Below are positions 35,901-44,251 of a stretch of 63,205 nt of DNA, piece by piece. The stretch is from a virus: positions 1-63,205 of IMG/VR virus record IMGVR_UViG_3300025118_000012; one strand, written 5' to 3'. Both the position numbers and the translations under genes were made by a program. The notes below the pieces were generated by a model. That model was given only the letters and a program-made list of their open reading frames with translations, was not told the DNA's origin and did no database searches. Positions within the stretch are counted from its first letter, which is position 1. Each line of letters starts with the position of its first letter.

Positions 35901-35986
35901 AAGTAAACGCACAACAGTTCCAAGCACTATTCCCTAACGATCCAACAGGTGCTGCAATAGCACAAAGAGCAACTAGACGTGCCTAA
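32906..35986 (+). CDS. Very large internal virion or ejection protein
   Basis: The product has 1026 residues from ATG 32906, which overlaps the preceding stop as ATGA. It is mostly helical, with hydrophobic stretches near residues 170-185 (SVLGGSAGAGAGSITYD) and about 780-815 (GGKGVLTGVVIGGGMGAVNPLAPLVFLMLA). The C-terminus has a GQAGQAGQQ low-complexity run. Size, position and glycine-rich membrane-active segments fit an ejected core protein that helps DNA cross the envelope. No lytic enzyme motif is apparent. Confidence 0.68.
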   Translation: MTLEELQKKLDDKSLDPSRLDRKQRSIIDELIKRGELKGPNIKELQAERNAAARAIARKEEFHADPIAAALEAEDSFFKGRPTAELAGDLSGSIAPYVAMRKKIFGAAKNGTLWQKGPGKFLQSATRVADKLPGKWGKIIGGALKLVARTADVPAKVWASPLGKAEIYSVLGGSAGAGAGSITYDMLNEQAGVTIANSITDAFRDMPQKEIDQDILKNAFEATKYAAMWNAGAAALTPFILGPLGKGVGKLFGTKGEKAVRLSEYAKEKGLPLPLMTGIKDGVLTNLGTGYFKTVGVFPFVSGIGRKSLQGAEQEASKQYLEGLVKFAPLMKTAALSSSIYNQAAKTFADHVAVIGSKYQAFERFAEAAGNPRVIGLDKTSKAAKEMVENYRQMFPDIQSALDTQRRLGRSIGDLDIKAIEKHLTDAGDPLNLFIKSIVAVGENGKITPKEYGGIMKMLNRAIEGSNLQIPNKTVWALREALEVDLNSFGAKLTKDNFLKDDVIKEGYEQMVKQSGKEFADADMAYKIGQGTQLYSKLKEANSAFSSIMGFYTKQTLPSHFKRFDTTLFTGRGVNGILGKESIPRDQMFKSMARDVFASNSEDAIFQFKRIIGAEGPNATKNGKQLFEAAKARYMFNAFFSAFDSAGSPQAKSIFNDVAMDASVKSGNKYMADAMEEFGGAAQQRYRNFSIEDVRLNNGIYDVSKIRFGVDDIADFNINKFMDNLGIGKATEDLGRDKMAAIIGKGKPLDDFYKFTDYMKAISDIAISDTSTFLQRRFTLSGGKGVLTGVVIGGGMGAVNPLAPLVFLMLARKAGSMLTDPVALRYLNDALSVDEQLKILKGQKIRGQTYGRGAVPKWTAAGLTQKREAFARLWNYMADEDKDMPRINPKMIDPIKIQEFLLSQPFESPKPRYDDNTLPKKTIESMFSEDFTGSSGNVVKDNQIVDYVRSTVGHEIESDVDQESREVEAERASITEGMELENPVQSPPNTGQAGQAGQQVNAQQFQALFPNDPTGAAIAQRATRRA

Positions 35987-36176
35987 AGAAAACGCAATAC
36001 AGAAAATAGAATCACATGAAAAACTTTGCCGAATCATGCAAAAACAGACTCAAACTGAGATTAGAGAACTTCAAGCAAGTATACATCGTATAGAAAAAAT
36101 TTTATTGACATCAGCGGGTGTATTAATTACTGGTATGGCAGGAGTCATAATAGTATTAATAACAAAAGTCTGGTGA
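35979..36176 (+). CDS. Small coiled-coil membrane protein
   Basis: The product has 65 residues with a GTG start at 35979 that overlaps the preceding gene. A basic helical start (CRIMQKQTQTEIRELQASIHRIEKIL) is followed by one C-terminal membrane span (LTSAGVLITGMAGVIIVLI). The layout suggests a small membrane or holin-like protein. It overlaps the nuclease gene by 4 bases. Confidence 0.6.
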   Translation: MPKENAIQKIESHEKLCRIMQKQTQTEIRELQASIHRIEKILLTSAGVLITGMAGVIIVLITKVW

Positions 36177-36829
36177 AATTAATTAAAAAATATCCCTATA
36201 AACATTACAATAGATTTTCAGATACGACTGGAAGAAAGTATCTGGTTGATAATATTAAAGTCCCAAGTGTGACAACCATATTAAGTGCCACTAAAGACAT
36301 GCGCCAACTTAATAATTGGCGCAGAAGAGTGGGCGAGAAGGAAGCAGACCGAATTATGAACCAAGCATCAACTATTGGAACCGAAATGCATAGGGTTCTG
36401 GAGTACCATTTAACAGGAGAAGGATATTATAATGACAGGGAGGAAGGCACAAAACCACGAATGATGGCTAAAACTATACTAGATAATATACAATTAGATG
36501 AAGTATGGGGGAATGAGATAAGCCTAGAATATCAAAATAAATTTGCAGGAACCTGTGATTTAACAGCTGTGGCTTATGGAAAACCAAGTATTGTGGACTG
36601 GAAACAGTCAAATAGGCCAAAAAAAGAGGAGTATGTAGAAGACTACAAATATCAGTTGGGTGCTTATTATTTAGCCCATACAGCGAATTACGGCCCCATA
36701 GAGCAGGGGGTAATCAGTATTTGTACCCGAGACCTTCAATATCAGGAATTTAAGCTATCAGAGCCTGAATTAATAGAATATGGGGATAAGTTTTTAGAAA
36801 GACTAGAGCAATTTAAAAAGCTACAATGA
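36173..36829 (+). CDS. PD-(D/E)XK nuclease, RecB/Cas4-like exonuclease
   Basis: The product has 218 residues. The nuclease core is visible: GTEMHRVLEYHL (His of the RecB-type motif), NKFAGTCDLTAVAYGKPSIVDWKQSN (D...DxK), and YKYQLGAYYLAHTANYG (motif with Gln and Tyr). The last catalytic acidic position reads D in DWK rather than the usual E or D-x-K variant. It is likely a recombination or host DNA degradation exonuclease. It links the tail block to the replication block and is followed by a hairpin and promoter. Confidence 0.8.
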   Translation: MKLIKKYPYKHYNRFSDTTGRKYLVDNIKVPSVTTILSATKDMRQLNNWRRRVGEKEADRIMNQASTIGTEMHRVLEYHLTGEGYYNDREEGTKPRMMAKTILDNIQLDEVWGNEISLEYQNKFAGTCDLTAVAYGKPSIVDWKQSNRPKKEEYVEDYKYQLGAYYLAHTANYGPIEQGVISICTRDLQYQEFKLSEPELIEYGDKFLERLEQFKKLQ

Positions 36830-36840
36830 AGAAATAAGTA

Positions 36841-36868
36841 TTGCATTTCTTATAAAAGTCATTATATA
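36841..36868 (+). promoter_or_regulatory. Sigma70-like promoter upstream of hsp20
   Basis: TTGCAT (36841-36846), a 16-base spacer and TATATA (36863-36868) lie in the 96-base gap before the heat-shock gene. A similar TTGCAT box occurs at 47815. It would let hsp20 be expressed apart from the tail operon. Confidence 0.45.
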
Positions 36869-36874
36869 GGGCTT

Positions 36875-36899
36875 ATAGGTGCCTTTAAGGGCCTATTTT
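36875..36899 (+). terminator. Possible terminator before hsp20
   Basis: An imperfect stem (ATAGG with CCTAT plus inner CC with GG) is followed by TTTT. It may end transcripts from the long tail operon or act as an attenuator downstream of the 36841 promoter. The stem is imperfect, so confidence is modest. Confidence 0.4.
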
Positions 36900-36925
36900 A
36901 TTAACTGTCTAAACATGGAGGTTAA

Positions 36926-37384
36926 ATGACACTCAATAAACTAAAACTACCATCAATCTTTAATCAATTAAGACCTGTATCTATAGGTTTCGATAATATT
37001 TTCGATCATTTCGAAAAAATTTTGGATGACAGTGACGAATTCTTTCGTACACCTACAGCTACATTTCCTTTTTATAACATTGTAAAAACTGGAGGCACAA
37101 CTTACGACATAGAAGTTGCTCTTGCAGGTTACAGTAAGAAGGATATCAAAGTTGATTATACAGATAATCTATTAACAATTAAATCTGTTAAAGAAGTAAA
37201 CGATAGCAAAGAATCTAATGGAGTAATCCATAAAGGTATTGCTAAAAGATACTTCTCTAAAGTATTTACCATCGCTGATGATGTAGAAATCAAAGGTGCT
37301 GAGTTAAAAGATGGATTACTGAAAGTTTCTTTAAACAAGATTCTTCCAGAATCTAAAAAATCTAGATCAATCGAAGTTAAATAA
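36926..37384 (+). CDS. Small heat-shock protein (Hsp20/alpha-crystallin)
   Basis: The product has 152 residues. The N-terminus holds GFDNIFDHFEKILD, typical of bacterial Hsp20. The alpha-crystallin domain runs from about residue 48 (FPFYNIVKTGGTTYDIEVALAGYSKKDI) to AELKDGLLKVSLNK, which is the G-L-L motif, and ends with an I-x-V-like anchor (SIEVK). Such proteins hold unfolding proteins in solution. They occur in cyanophages and other marine phages. With GroES and cold-shock genes it forms a set of phage folding factors, expressed from its own promoter. Confidence 0.93.
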   Translation: MTLNKLKLPSIFNQLRPVSIGFDNIFDHFEKILDDSDEFFRTPTATFPFYNIVKTGGTTYDIEVALAGYSKKDIKVDYTDNLLTIKSVKEVNDSKESNGVIHKGIAKRYFSKVFTIADDVEIKGAELKDGLLKVSLNKILPESKKSRSIEVK

Positions 37385-37405
37385 TCTTTAACAATCAACA
37401 ACATG

Positions 37406-37428
37406 AGTAGGGCGCTCTGCGCCCTACT
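37406..37428. terminator. Bidirectional hairpin between convergent genes
   Basis: A perfect 10-bp stem (AGTAGGGCGC with GCGCCCTACT) and loop TCT stand between the hsp20 stop and the SNF2 stop. Transcripts meet here from both sides. T-tracts are short on either strand, so efficiency is uncertain. Confidence 0.75.
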
Positions 37429-37441
37429 TATAAATAAAAAG

Positions 37442-38869
37442 CTACAATAACCAAGCTCTTAGGTCTTCTTCTCCTAAAGTTTTAGCTGCTATTTGTCCTT
37501 TGTTTACAAGAGACTTCATTATAGCTTCATCAAGAGTATTTTTTGCCACTATATCAATATATAACACGGATTCTTTTTGTCCCATTCTATGGGCTCTATC
37601 CTCAGATTGCATACGAACTTCTAGGTTGTAACTATTTGAATAGTAAATAACTGTAGTACATGCAGTTAAAGTTAATCCAAAACCTCCGGTGGTTGGGTTA
37701 CCCACTAAAAATCTCGTTTTTGAATCTGTCTGAATTCTATTAACAGCATCTTTTCTATCCATCACACTGACTTCTCCAAAAATACAGACGGTTGATTCGG
37801 GCCCATACTTATTTATAAGAAAGTTTTTAATTTCATGAATATTATATAAATAATTAGCCCAAATAATTACTTTACCACCTGTCTCCTCAAGAATTTCATC
37901 TAATGTATTTAATTTTTGTTTATGTAATCCAATTATTTTACCCTCATCATCTTTAGTAAACCCATTGCACACCTGGTGTAATTTAACAATTTCTGTTAAT
38001 TTATTGGAAAAAGAAATAGTGCTATCTTCTACAATAGCTAAAGCACTATGCCTTAATCTATCATATATTTTTTTATGTTCTCCTTCTAATTCAATATATC
38101 TTTTTTGACGAATCTTAGGTTTAAGATCTAAGCATTGGTCTTTTCTTATTCTAGTTGAAAAGAATTTTAATTTGGTTTCTAGTTCTTCTAACCTTTTGTA
38201 GTATTTTGGAACACTAATAAAACGACCAGAGCCTACTGGTATATCAGTCATTTCTGCATATCTATTTCTAAAAGCTAAGTAACTACCAAACCCTAATAAT
38301 TCTGGACTTAAAAACTGACATTGTGTATATAAATCCAATGGAGATTTTGTTATTGGCGATCCTGTTAGGATACGCCTTATATGCGACAGTTGTCTTAATC
38401 CTAAAATGTTCTTTGTTCTTTTTGCTGATTTATTTTTTATGGTGGTTGATTCATCCAGTACTACAAAATTTAGCTTATTTTTAGTTAAAAAATCTACGCA
38501 ACCATTAAATCCTCTTTTAGTTGATAAAGCCTCAACGTTAATTAGAAAGATTCTAAGATCCTTATATTCATTAAGTTTATAGTATTCACCAGGTTTATCT
38601 AAATTCCATTTATATATTTTATATTTTAATTGGTCTGGAAAATGAGTTTCTATCTCAGTTTCCCATACTGTATATACCGATTTAGGTGCAATGATTAATG
38701 TAGAGGTTATTTTTCTTTGAAAAAATAAATATGCAATATTGTCAAGAGTAACTTTTGTTTTACCCGTACCCATTTCCATGAAATAAGCCCATTGAACTTT
38801 TTCGGCTGATTGATTTAAAGCATCCCTCTGGTGCTGGTATGGCTTAGTCTTATACGGATATTTCCACAT
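37442..38869 (-). CDS. SNF2-family DNA helicase
   Basis: The product has 475 residues encoded opposite to its neighbours. Motifs in order: QHQRDALNQSAEKVQWAYFMEMGTGKTKV (Q motif and Walker A), LIIAPKSVYTVW (Ia), VLDESTTIKN (Walker B, DEST), LTGSPITKSPLDLY (III), KVIIWANYLYNIHEI (IV), NPTTGGFGLTLTACTTVIYY (V) and QSEDRAHRMGQKESVLY (VI). Such compact helicases are common in phage replication modules and translocate on duplex DNA. It converges on hsp20 and diverges from 38940, the only long gene on this strand. Confidence 0.93.
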   Translation of the reverse strand: MWKYPYKTKPYQHQRDALNQSAEKVQWAYFMEMGTGKTKVTLDNIAYLFFQRKITSTLIIAPKSVYTVWETEIETHFPDQLKYKIYKWNLDKPGEYYKLNEYKDLRIFLINVEALSTKRGFNGCVDFLTKNKLNFVVLDESTTIKNKSAKRTKNILGLRQLSHIRRILTGSPITKSPLDLYTQCQFLSPELLGFGSYLAFRNRYAEMTDIPVGSGRFISVPKYYKRLEELETKLKFFSTRIRKDQCLDLKPKIRQKRYIELEGEHKKIYDRLRHSALAIVEDSTISFSNKLTEIVKLHQVCNGFTKDDEGKIIGLHKQKLNTLDEILEETGGKVIIWANYLYNIHEIKNFLINKYGPESTVCIFGEVSVMDRKDAVNRIQTDSKTRFLVGNPTTGGFGLTLTACTTVIYYSNSYNLEVRMQSEDRAHRMGQKESVLYIDIVAKNTLDEAIMKSLVNKGQIAAKTLGEEDLRAWLL

Positions 38870-38939
38870 CAGAAAAAATATATAATTTTTTTATTGCAAA
38901 TATCAAGAAGATAATTTAAGAGATCTCTAGGAGGAAAAT

Positions 38940-39482
38940 ATGGATATAGAAAAAATGTCATCCATTGACATTGATCAAGATAAAGTAAAATCAATATCGG
39001 ATAAATGTCACCAACTCAATGAACTCCAACAGCAACTAAAGGAAAAAGAAGAAATTCTTTCAAAACTTAAATTTAAAATTAAAGATTTTGAAGAACGAAT
39101 CATTCCCGAAATGATGCAGGAAGCAGGTGTATCTAAAATTAAATTAAAAGATGGCACCGAAGTAGAAGTTAAACCTTTCTACGCAGCAAAAATTCCTGAG
39201 TCACGTGTTGAAGAAGCTTTTGGCTGGTTAAGAAGCGAAGGCTTTGAGGACTTGATTAAAAATACTGTGACTGCTTCGTTTGGTCGTGGGCAAGATAATC
39301 AAGTTTCTGAACTTATAGGTGTCTGTGAAAAATTTGGTTTCAATTATAATAAAAAAGAAAAAGTTGAACCAATGACTTTAAAGGCATTTGTAAAAGAACA
39401 AGTTGAAGGTGGTAAGAAATTACCATTTGATTTGTTTGGGGTATATATTGCAAATAAAACGAAAATAACAAATAACAAATAA
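38940..39482 (+). CDS. Coiled-coil protein of the DNA replication module
   Basis: The product has 180 residues, preceded by AGGAGG. It starts with a coiled coil (LNELQQQLKEKEEILSKLKF) and then a mixed domain (GVSKIKLKDGTEVEVKPFYAAKIP, FGWLRSEGFEDLIKNTVTASFG). This pattern resembles phage proteins of the Gp157 type and similar proteins found beside ssDNA-binding genes. It may help recombination or replication. I cannot name the family with certainty. Confidence 0.6.
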   Translation: MDIEKMSSIDIDQDKVKSISDKCHQLNELQQQLKEKEEILSKLKFKIKDFEERIIPEMMQEAGVSKIKLKDGTEVEVKPFYAAKIPESRVEEAFGWLRSEGFEDLIKNTVTASFGRGQDNQVSELIGVCEKFGFNYNKKEKVEPMTLKAFVKEQVEGGKKLPFDLFGVYIANKTKITNNK

Positions 39483-39492
39483 GGAGTATAAC

Positions 39493-40281
39493 GTGACGAT
39501 AAAAGACGGACAATCGAACGAAGTAGCGATTAAAAAAGAAGGTCAGTTAGCTGGTTTAAATATTGAACAGTTTGCTGATGCAGGATTTGAGAATGTGGAC
39601 TCTAAGAGTTTAGCATTACCTTTCCTTAAAGTGCTTGGACAATTATCACCACAAGTAACACAAGGTGATAGTAACTTTATGCCACAGGCCAGAGCAGGTA
39701 TGATCTATAACACGGTTACAGATGAACTGTATGATGGTCAAAAAGGTATATCAGTTATTCCATGCTTTTATAAGTTGGAGTACATTGAGTGGAAAGACAG
39801 AGAAAAAGGTGCTGTCGCTCCCGTAAATGTATACACTAGCGACTCAGACATCATGAGTAAAACTACAAGAGGTGAGGACGGTAAGGATAGATTACCAAAT
39901 GGTAATTATATTGAAGAAACTGCGTCTCATTATGTTGTAATTGTTGAACCAGAAAAAACTTCAACAGCCTTAATTGCCATGAAATCTACTCAAAGAAAAA
40001 AATCTAAGAAGTGGAATTCAATGATGATGTCCTTACGACAGAAAAGAAAAAATGGTCAAGGTTTTTTCAAACCTGCTCCATTTACTCAACAGTACACTAT
40101 GAAAACTGTATTAGAAAAAAATAATTTAGGTTCATGGTTTGGTTGGGAGATCGAGTATCAAGGCCCTGTCGGTAACGAGGAGGTCATGAAATCAGCTTTT
40201 GATTTTTATGAAAGCTGTAAAAAAGGTTCTGTGAGAGTGAATCATAACAAAGAAGAACAAGCGCCCAAGACTCCATTCTAA
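39493..40281 (+). CDS. Single-stranded DNA-binding protein candidate
   Basis: The product has 262 residues with a GTG-type ribosome context (AAGGAG, then GTG at 39493). It contains FLKVLGQLSPQVTQGDSNF, AGMIYNTVTDELYDGQKGISVIPCFYKLEYIEW and WFGWEIEYQGPV, a beta-rich core that I associate with the T7 gp2.5-like ssDNA-binding proteins of marine podoviruses. The usual acidic C-tail is not obvious; the end is PKTPF. It is followed 3 bases later by the primase gene. The function is likely but not proven. Confidence 0.6.
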   Translation: MTIKDGQSNEVAIKKEGQLAGLNIEQFADAGFENVDSKSLALPFLKVLGQLSPQVTQGDSNFMPQARAGMIYNTVTDELYDGQKGISVIPCFYKLEYIEWKDREKGAVAPVNVYTSDSDIMSKTTRGEDGKDRLPNGNYIEETASHYVVIVEPEKTSTALIAMKSTQRKKSKKWNSMMMSLRQKRKNGQGFFKPAPFTQQYTMKTVLEKNNLGSWFGWEIEYQGPVGNEEVMKSAFDFYESCKKGSVRVNHNKEEQAPKTPF

Positions 40282-40284
40282 TTT

Positions 40285-41856
40285 ATGGACGTACTTGACA
40301 AGACCCTGGGGGAGTTTGTACAACTCTTCCAGGGGTCCACTACATATTTTGGTGTTTCCAAACCTACAGGAAAGAAAAATTCTAAAGGTAAGGCAGAATT
40401 CAAACATTGGGTTGAACCTTCTCCAATGACAAAAAAGCATTGGGTGGAACACTTAAAAGGAGAAGCTTACTATGGGTCAGTTCCCATTAGAGACGATAAT
40501 ACATGTAGTTGGGGGGTCATTGATGTTGATCGTTATAATATACGCCATCAAGACCTTATATCCATTATTCGTAAAAGAAAATACCCGCTCGTCCCATTCA
40601 GATCAAAATCCAACGGACTCCATTTAATTTTATTCATTGACGGTGTTGTTCCAGCATCTGCTATGCGTAAAAAATTAATTGAGATTGCATCTGACCTTGG
40701 AATTAATGACACCACTACCGATATATTTCCTGCACAAGACGAAGTTGATTTAAGTCCTGAAGATTGGGAGAAGAAAAGAAAAGGTAATTTTGTAAATCTA
40801 CCTTATCAAAAAGCACACATGACAACTAGAGTTGCTATGGATGATAAAAGTAATTCTATAAAATTAGAAAACTTATTTGAGTTTATTAAAAAATTTAGAC
40901 TTACTCCCGCTGAATTTAAAAAAATTAAAATATTTAAAGACGATGAAACTAAAGACTATCCGCCTTGCGTAGTTAATTTTATGAAAAATAAAGTTCAAAA
41001 AGGTGAAGGTCGTAATGATGCTATGTTTAATGTAGCTGTATTAGCCAAAAAAATTAATCCCGATCCTGTTATGTATGAAGAATGGACTAGAGAAATAATG
41101 CCTAAAGTTTGTTCGGAAAAACTCCACCCGAAGGAGTTACAAAATATATTTAGAGGTGTGGAAAATAAAGAATATGCTTACAAATGTAAAACCTCTATTG
41201 CTAGAATGCATTGTGTATCTTCAGAGTGTATTAAACGAAAGCTTGGAATTGGTGCTAACGAAGCTTTACCTGAAGTTGGAAAACTTCTTAAAGTTAATTC
41301 GTACCCGGAGCCTTATTGGATATTACCTATTCAAGGTAAATCAATTAGATTATCAACTAAACAATTATATCAACAACAATTATTAGGTGAGCAACTTTTA
41401 AACTATGACATTGTTTGGAGACCCTTAAAACCAACTAAAAGAGATCCAGATCCTTATAGAGATTGGTTGGAAGAATTAATTGAAAACAAACAAGATATGG
41501 AAGGATTTGATGCGGTTGAAGAAAGAGACGATGTATTCAACAATAGGATGGCAAGATTTTTAGAAGATGTTGAAGACACCACTGAATTTGATCAAATAGA
41601 TTCTGATAATATATGGCGGGATGATTCTGAAATGAGATTTAAACTAGAGACATTTAGATCTTTTATGAAAAAACTAGGATATAATTGGAATGAAAAAGAG
41701 TGTACAAGATTTTTAGAACAAGGTGGAGCAAAGCCAAAGAAAAAATTTCAAGGCATAGATAGTAGACATTGGTTGGTGGCTCTACCAAAACAAATGGAGC
41801 ATAAAAACAAAGATGTCAAGTTCGCTAAGCCAAAAGCTGCGTGGGAAGACAATTAA
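40285..41856 (+). CDS. Archaeo-eukaryotic-type primase
   Basis: The product has 523 residues. The N-terminal AEP core shows WGVIDVDRYNI (catalytic DxD), PLVPFRSKSNGLHLILF, and TTDIFPAQDEVDLSPEDWEKKRKGNFVNLPYQ (C-terminal catalytic region). A helical middle and a Cys/His group (CKTSIARMHCVSSECIKRK) near residues 296-316 follow, suggesting a zinc site. The C-terminal 150 residues are acidic and unassigned. It primes DNA synthesis for the PolA product at 44836. The 44-base overlap with the helicase gene points to coupled synthesis. Confidence 0.82.
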   Translation: MDVLDKTLGEFVQLFQGSTTYFGVSKPTGKKNSKGKAEFKHWVEPSPMTKKHWVEHLKGEAYYGSVPIRDDNTCSWGVIDVDRYNIRHQDLISIIRKRKYPLVPFRSKSNGLHLILFIDGVVPASAMRKKLIEIASDLGINDTTTDIFPAQDEVDLSPEDWEKKRKGNFVNLPYQKAHMTTRVAMDDKSNSIKLENLFEFIKKFRLTPAEFKKIKIFKDDETKDYPPCVVNFMKNKVQKGEGRNDAMFNVAVLAKKINPDPVMYEEWTREIMPKVCSEKLHPKELQNIFRGVENKEYAYKCKTSIARMHCVSSECIKRKLGIGANEALPEVGKLLKVNSYPEPYWILPIQGKSIRLSTKQLYQQQLLGEQLLNYDIVWRPLKPTKRDPDPYRDWLEELIENKQDMEGFDAVEERDDVFNNRMARFLEDVEDTTEFDQIDSDNIWRDDSEMRFKLETFRSFMKKLGYNWNEKECTRFLEQGGAKPKKKFQGIDSRHWLVALPKQMEHKNKDVKFAKPKAAWEDN

Positions 41857-43426
41857 AATATTTGGACCCCCAGGTACAGGTAAGACTGAAAATTTATTAA
41901 AACGTGTTCAACGTTATTTAAAAAAAGGATATTCACCCGATGAAATATGTTACATATCATTTACTAATAAAGCTGTGGACGAATGCGTTAGTAGAGTTAG
42001 AAAAAAATTTAAAGAATATAATGAGGATGATTTTAAATATTTTAGAACATTACACTCTTTGGCAAGACAACAATTTGCCGAAATCCCAGTCTTAGATCCT
42101 AAAGCAGACCTTCTGATGTTCCACACTCAATATGGAACTGTAAAAATTAATTATAAAGATAATTATGATGATGCTAAAGTTTATAACAATTGGTCACTAC
42201 AAATTTATGATAGATCTAGAAATATGAAGGTTGATCCTGTGTGGTTGTATAAACAGCAACCTAGAAAAGCTGTAAGACTTCAGCAGTTTAAATCCATTGT
42301 TGCTGGTTACGAACAATTTAAAACAATGGAAGCGCCTACAGGACAACGGACACCGGACAAATTAGACTTTACAGATATGATTGAAAGATACATTACAAAT
42401 GGTTTAGTGATTCCTTTTAAAGTGTTAATGGTAGATGAAGCTCAAGATCTTACTCCTTTACAGTGGGACATGGTAGTTAAGATAGCTAAGCACGTAGACA
42501 GAATTTATATAGCGGGGGATGATGATCAAGCTATTTATGAATGGAACGGTGCTGACGTAACCCTGTTCCAAAAGTTTCCAGGCAAATCATTAGTTTTAAA
42601 AAACTCAGTAAGACTTAACAAAAATATACATTTATTTTCTAAAGGTCTTTTAAATAGTATGGGAAATAACCGTGTTCAAAAAGAGTTTTATTCAAACCAA
42701 AAAGAAGGTAGCGTTCATAAATGGAATTCTTTAAAAAAAGTTCCTTGGGATATGGAAGGTAGTTGGATGGTGTTAGCTAGAATTAATGACGTAAAAAAAG
42801 AACTCCAGCAGGAGGCACGTAACCTGTCTTTATATTATCAAGATGTAAAAGGTAATAAATCATTTGATCCTGGGCAATTTTTAGCTATTGAATATTGGAA
42901 TAAGATTTGTGAAGGAGGTTCTATTACTAGAGAAGAAGCTTGCATAATGTACGAGTATTTATTAAACATAGACCATGGATACCGGACACATGATAGTAAA
43001 AAATGGAGTTTTGCACATCCTAATCAAATGTTTACATTTGAAGAATTACATTTAAGGTGTGGTATGCGTGATGAAAAAGGTCCATGGAATCAAGTATTTA
43101 AAAGAAAATTTAAAGATAAAGACAAACAATATTTTGCTAAATTAACGAAAGAAGGTGTAGATCTTACGCAACCACCTAAAATTACTATTGATACGATACA
43201 TCAAGTTAAAGGTGGGGAAGCTGACAATGTAGTCTTAGCCAGTAAATGTAATTTTCCTTCACATTTTGAAAAGAAAAATCTAGAGGAAAAAGTTAAAGAG
43301 CTGAGAGTCTGGTACACAGGTGCCACAAGATCTAAGCAAACTCTTCATTTATTAGGCACCTATCATCAATATAATTTTCCATTAGGAAAATATTTTAAAC
43401 AATATGAGGCGAACTATGACCAATAA
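41813..43426 (+). CDS. UvrD/PcrA-like superfamily 1 helicase
   Basis: The product has 537 residues. Motifs: KIFGPPGTGKTENL (Walker A, about residues 14-27), YISFTNKAVDE (Ia), MVDEAQDLTPLQW (Walker B), IAGDDDQAIYEWNGAD (III), KNSVRLNKNI (IV-like), TIDTIHQVKGGEADNVVL (V), and RVWYTGATRSKQTLHLL (VI). It is a 3'-5' SF1A helicase and, with the AEP primase overlapping it by 44 bases, likely provides the replicative helicase-primase pair. There is no DnaB-type helicase in the window. Confidence 0.92.
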   Translation: MSSSLSQKLRGKTIKIFGPPGTGKTENLLKRVQRYLKKGYSPDEICYISFTNKAVDECVSRVRKKFKEYNEDDFKYFRTLHSLARQQFAEIPVLDPKADLLMFHTQYGTVKINYKDNYDDAKVYNNWSLQIYDRSRNMKVDPVWLYKQQPRKAVRLQQFKSIVAGYEQFKTMEAPTGQRTPDKLDFTDMIERYITNGLVIPFKVLMVDEAQDLTPLQWDMVVKIAKHVDRIYIAGDDDQAIYEWNGADVTLFQKFPGKSLVLKNSVRLNKNIHLFSKGLLNSMGNNRVQKEFYSNQKEGSVHKWNSLKKVPWDMEGSWMVLARINDVKKELQQEARNLSLYYQDVKGNKSFDPGQFLAIEYWNKICEGGSITREEACIMYEYLLNIDHGYRTHDSKKWSFAHPNQMFTFEELHLRCGMRDEKGPWNQVFKRKFKDKDKQYFAKLTKEGVDLTQPPKITIDTIHQVKGGEADNVVLASKCNFPSHFEKKNLEEKVKELRVWYTGATRSKQTLHLLGTYHQYNFPLGKYFKQYEANYDQ

Positions 43427-43664
43427 AGATATGTTTAATGATGCCTTCCCGCAGGAGAAGCAGGTGGGAGGAAGCCACTATAAACATTTTACAATTCAAC
43501 CATACGAATTTATTTCGAAAAACAATCTTAGTTTTTTTCAAGGAAACGTTGTAAAATATGTTTGTAGATATATTTACAAAAATAAAATAGAAGATTTAGA
43601 AAAGATAAAACATTATTGTGATCTTGAAATTTTAAAAATGAAGGATGAGAAAAAAAATAAATGA
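43416..43664 (+). CDS. DUF3310 protein
   Basis: The product has 82 residues from ATG 43416. It carries the DUF3310 pattern: QVGGSHYKHFTIQPYEFISKNNLSFFQGNVVKYVCRY, then KIEDLEKIKHYCDLEI. These small phage proteins are often beside nucleotide or replication genes. Some are labelled as nucleotide kinases, without an experimental basis known to me. It overlaps the helicase and the next gene slightly. Confidence 0.88.
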   Translation: MTNKDMFNDAFPQEKQVGGSHYKHFTIQPYEFISKNNLSFFQGNVVKYVCRYIYKNKIEDLEKIKHYCDLEILKMKDEKKNK

Positions 43665-44248
43665 TATTTGAATTTAATGTACCCATGCCAAAATTGGCAC
43701 AGCTTTTAAATATTGCAGATGCTGAGCAAACACCTATGAATGAAAGACTTGCAGGTAATATTAGAAAAGAAATCGATTTAAGTAAGTATACATATCTTCT
43801 TGAAAATTTTTTAAAAAATAAAATTGCAGAACACAAACCTTTAGAGGAAAGAGTTTACTCATACAATTGGAATGACACAAAAAAGGATATTCGTTTAAGA
43901 GAATTATGGGTTAATTACCAAGCTAAACATGAGTTTAATCCAATCCACAATCACGCAGGTATTGTTAGTTTTGTAATTTTTGGACGAATACCTTACTGGA
44001 TTAAAGACGAACATAAGGTAAGCCCAGGCGTAAAAGCTAGAAAAAATAAGTCTGGTGTTTTGCAGTTTATTAAATTATCGAATGATTTTAAAGAACCAAT
44101 TGATACAATTGATTGTTTTGCTGACGCTGGTTGGGTTGGTAAAGGTCTTTTGTTTTTGTCAAATGTAAATCATTGTGTTTATCCTTTTTATTCAAGTGAT
44201 GATTATCGTGTAACTTTTTCAGGAAATTTTTATTATAGTGATAAGTAA
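43661..44248 (+). CDS. 2OG-Fe(II) oxygenase-like, HxH family copy 2
   Basis: The product has 195 residues. The core reads LRELWVNYQAKHEFNPIHNHAGIVSFVIFG, with HNH as metal ligands, then KGLLFLSNVNHCVYPFYSSDDYRVTFSGNFYY with the distal His in NHCV and Arg in YRVTF. It forms a tandem pair with the next gene, which has equal length but low identity. They lie inside the replication operon directly before PolA, which makes a DNA or nucleotide target possible. The iron ligand set is HxH rather than HxD. Confidence 0.75.
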   Translation: MIFEFNVPMPKLAQLLNIADAEQTPMNERLAGNIRKEIDLSKYTYLLENFLKNKIAEHKPLEERVYSYNWNDTKKDIRLRELWVNYQAKHEFNPIHNHAGIVSFVIFGRIPYWIKDEHKVSPGVKARKNKSGVLQFIKLSNDFKEPIDTIDCFADAGWVGKGLLFLSNVNHCVYPFYSSDDYRVTFSGNFYYSDK

Positions 44249-44251
44249 TTA

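Noticed and set aside
41156-41386. Second frame of 76 residues inside the primase gene
   Set aside because: It lies wholly within the primase frame and has no independent support.
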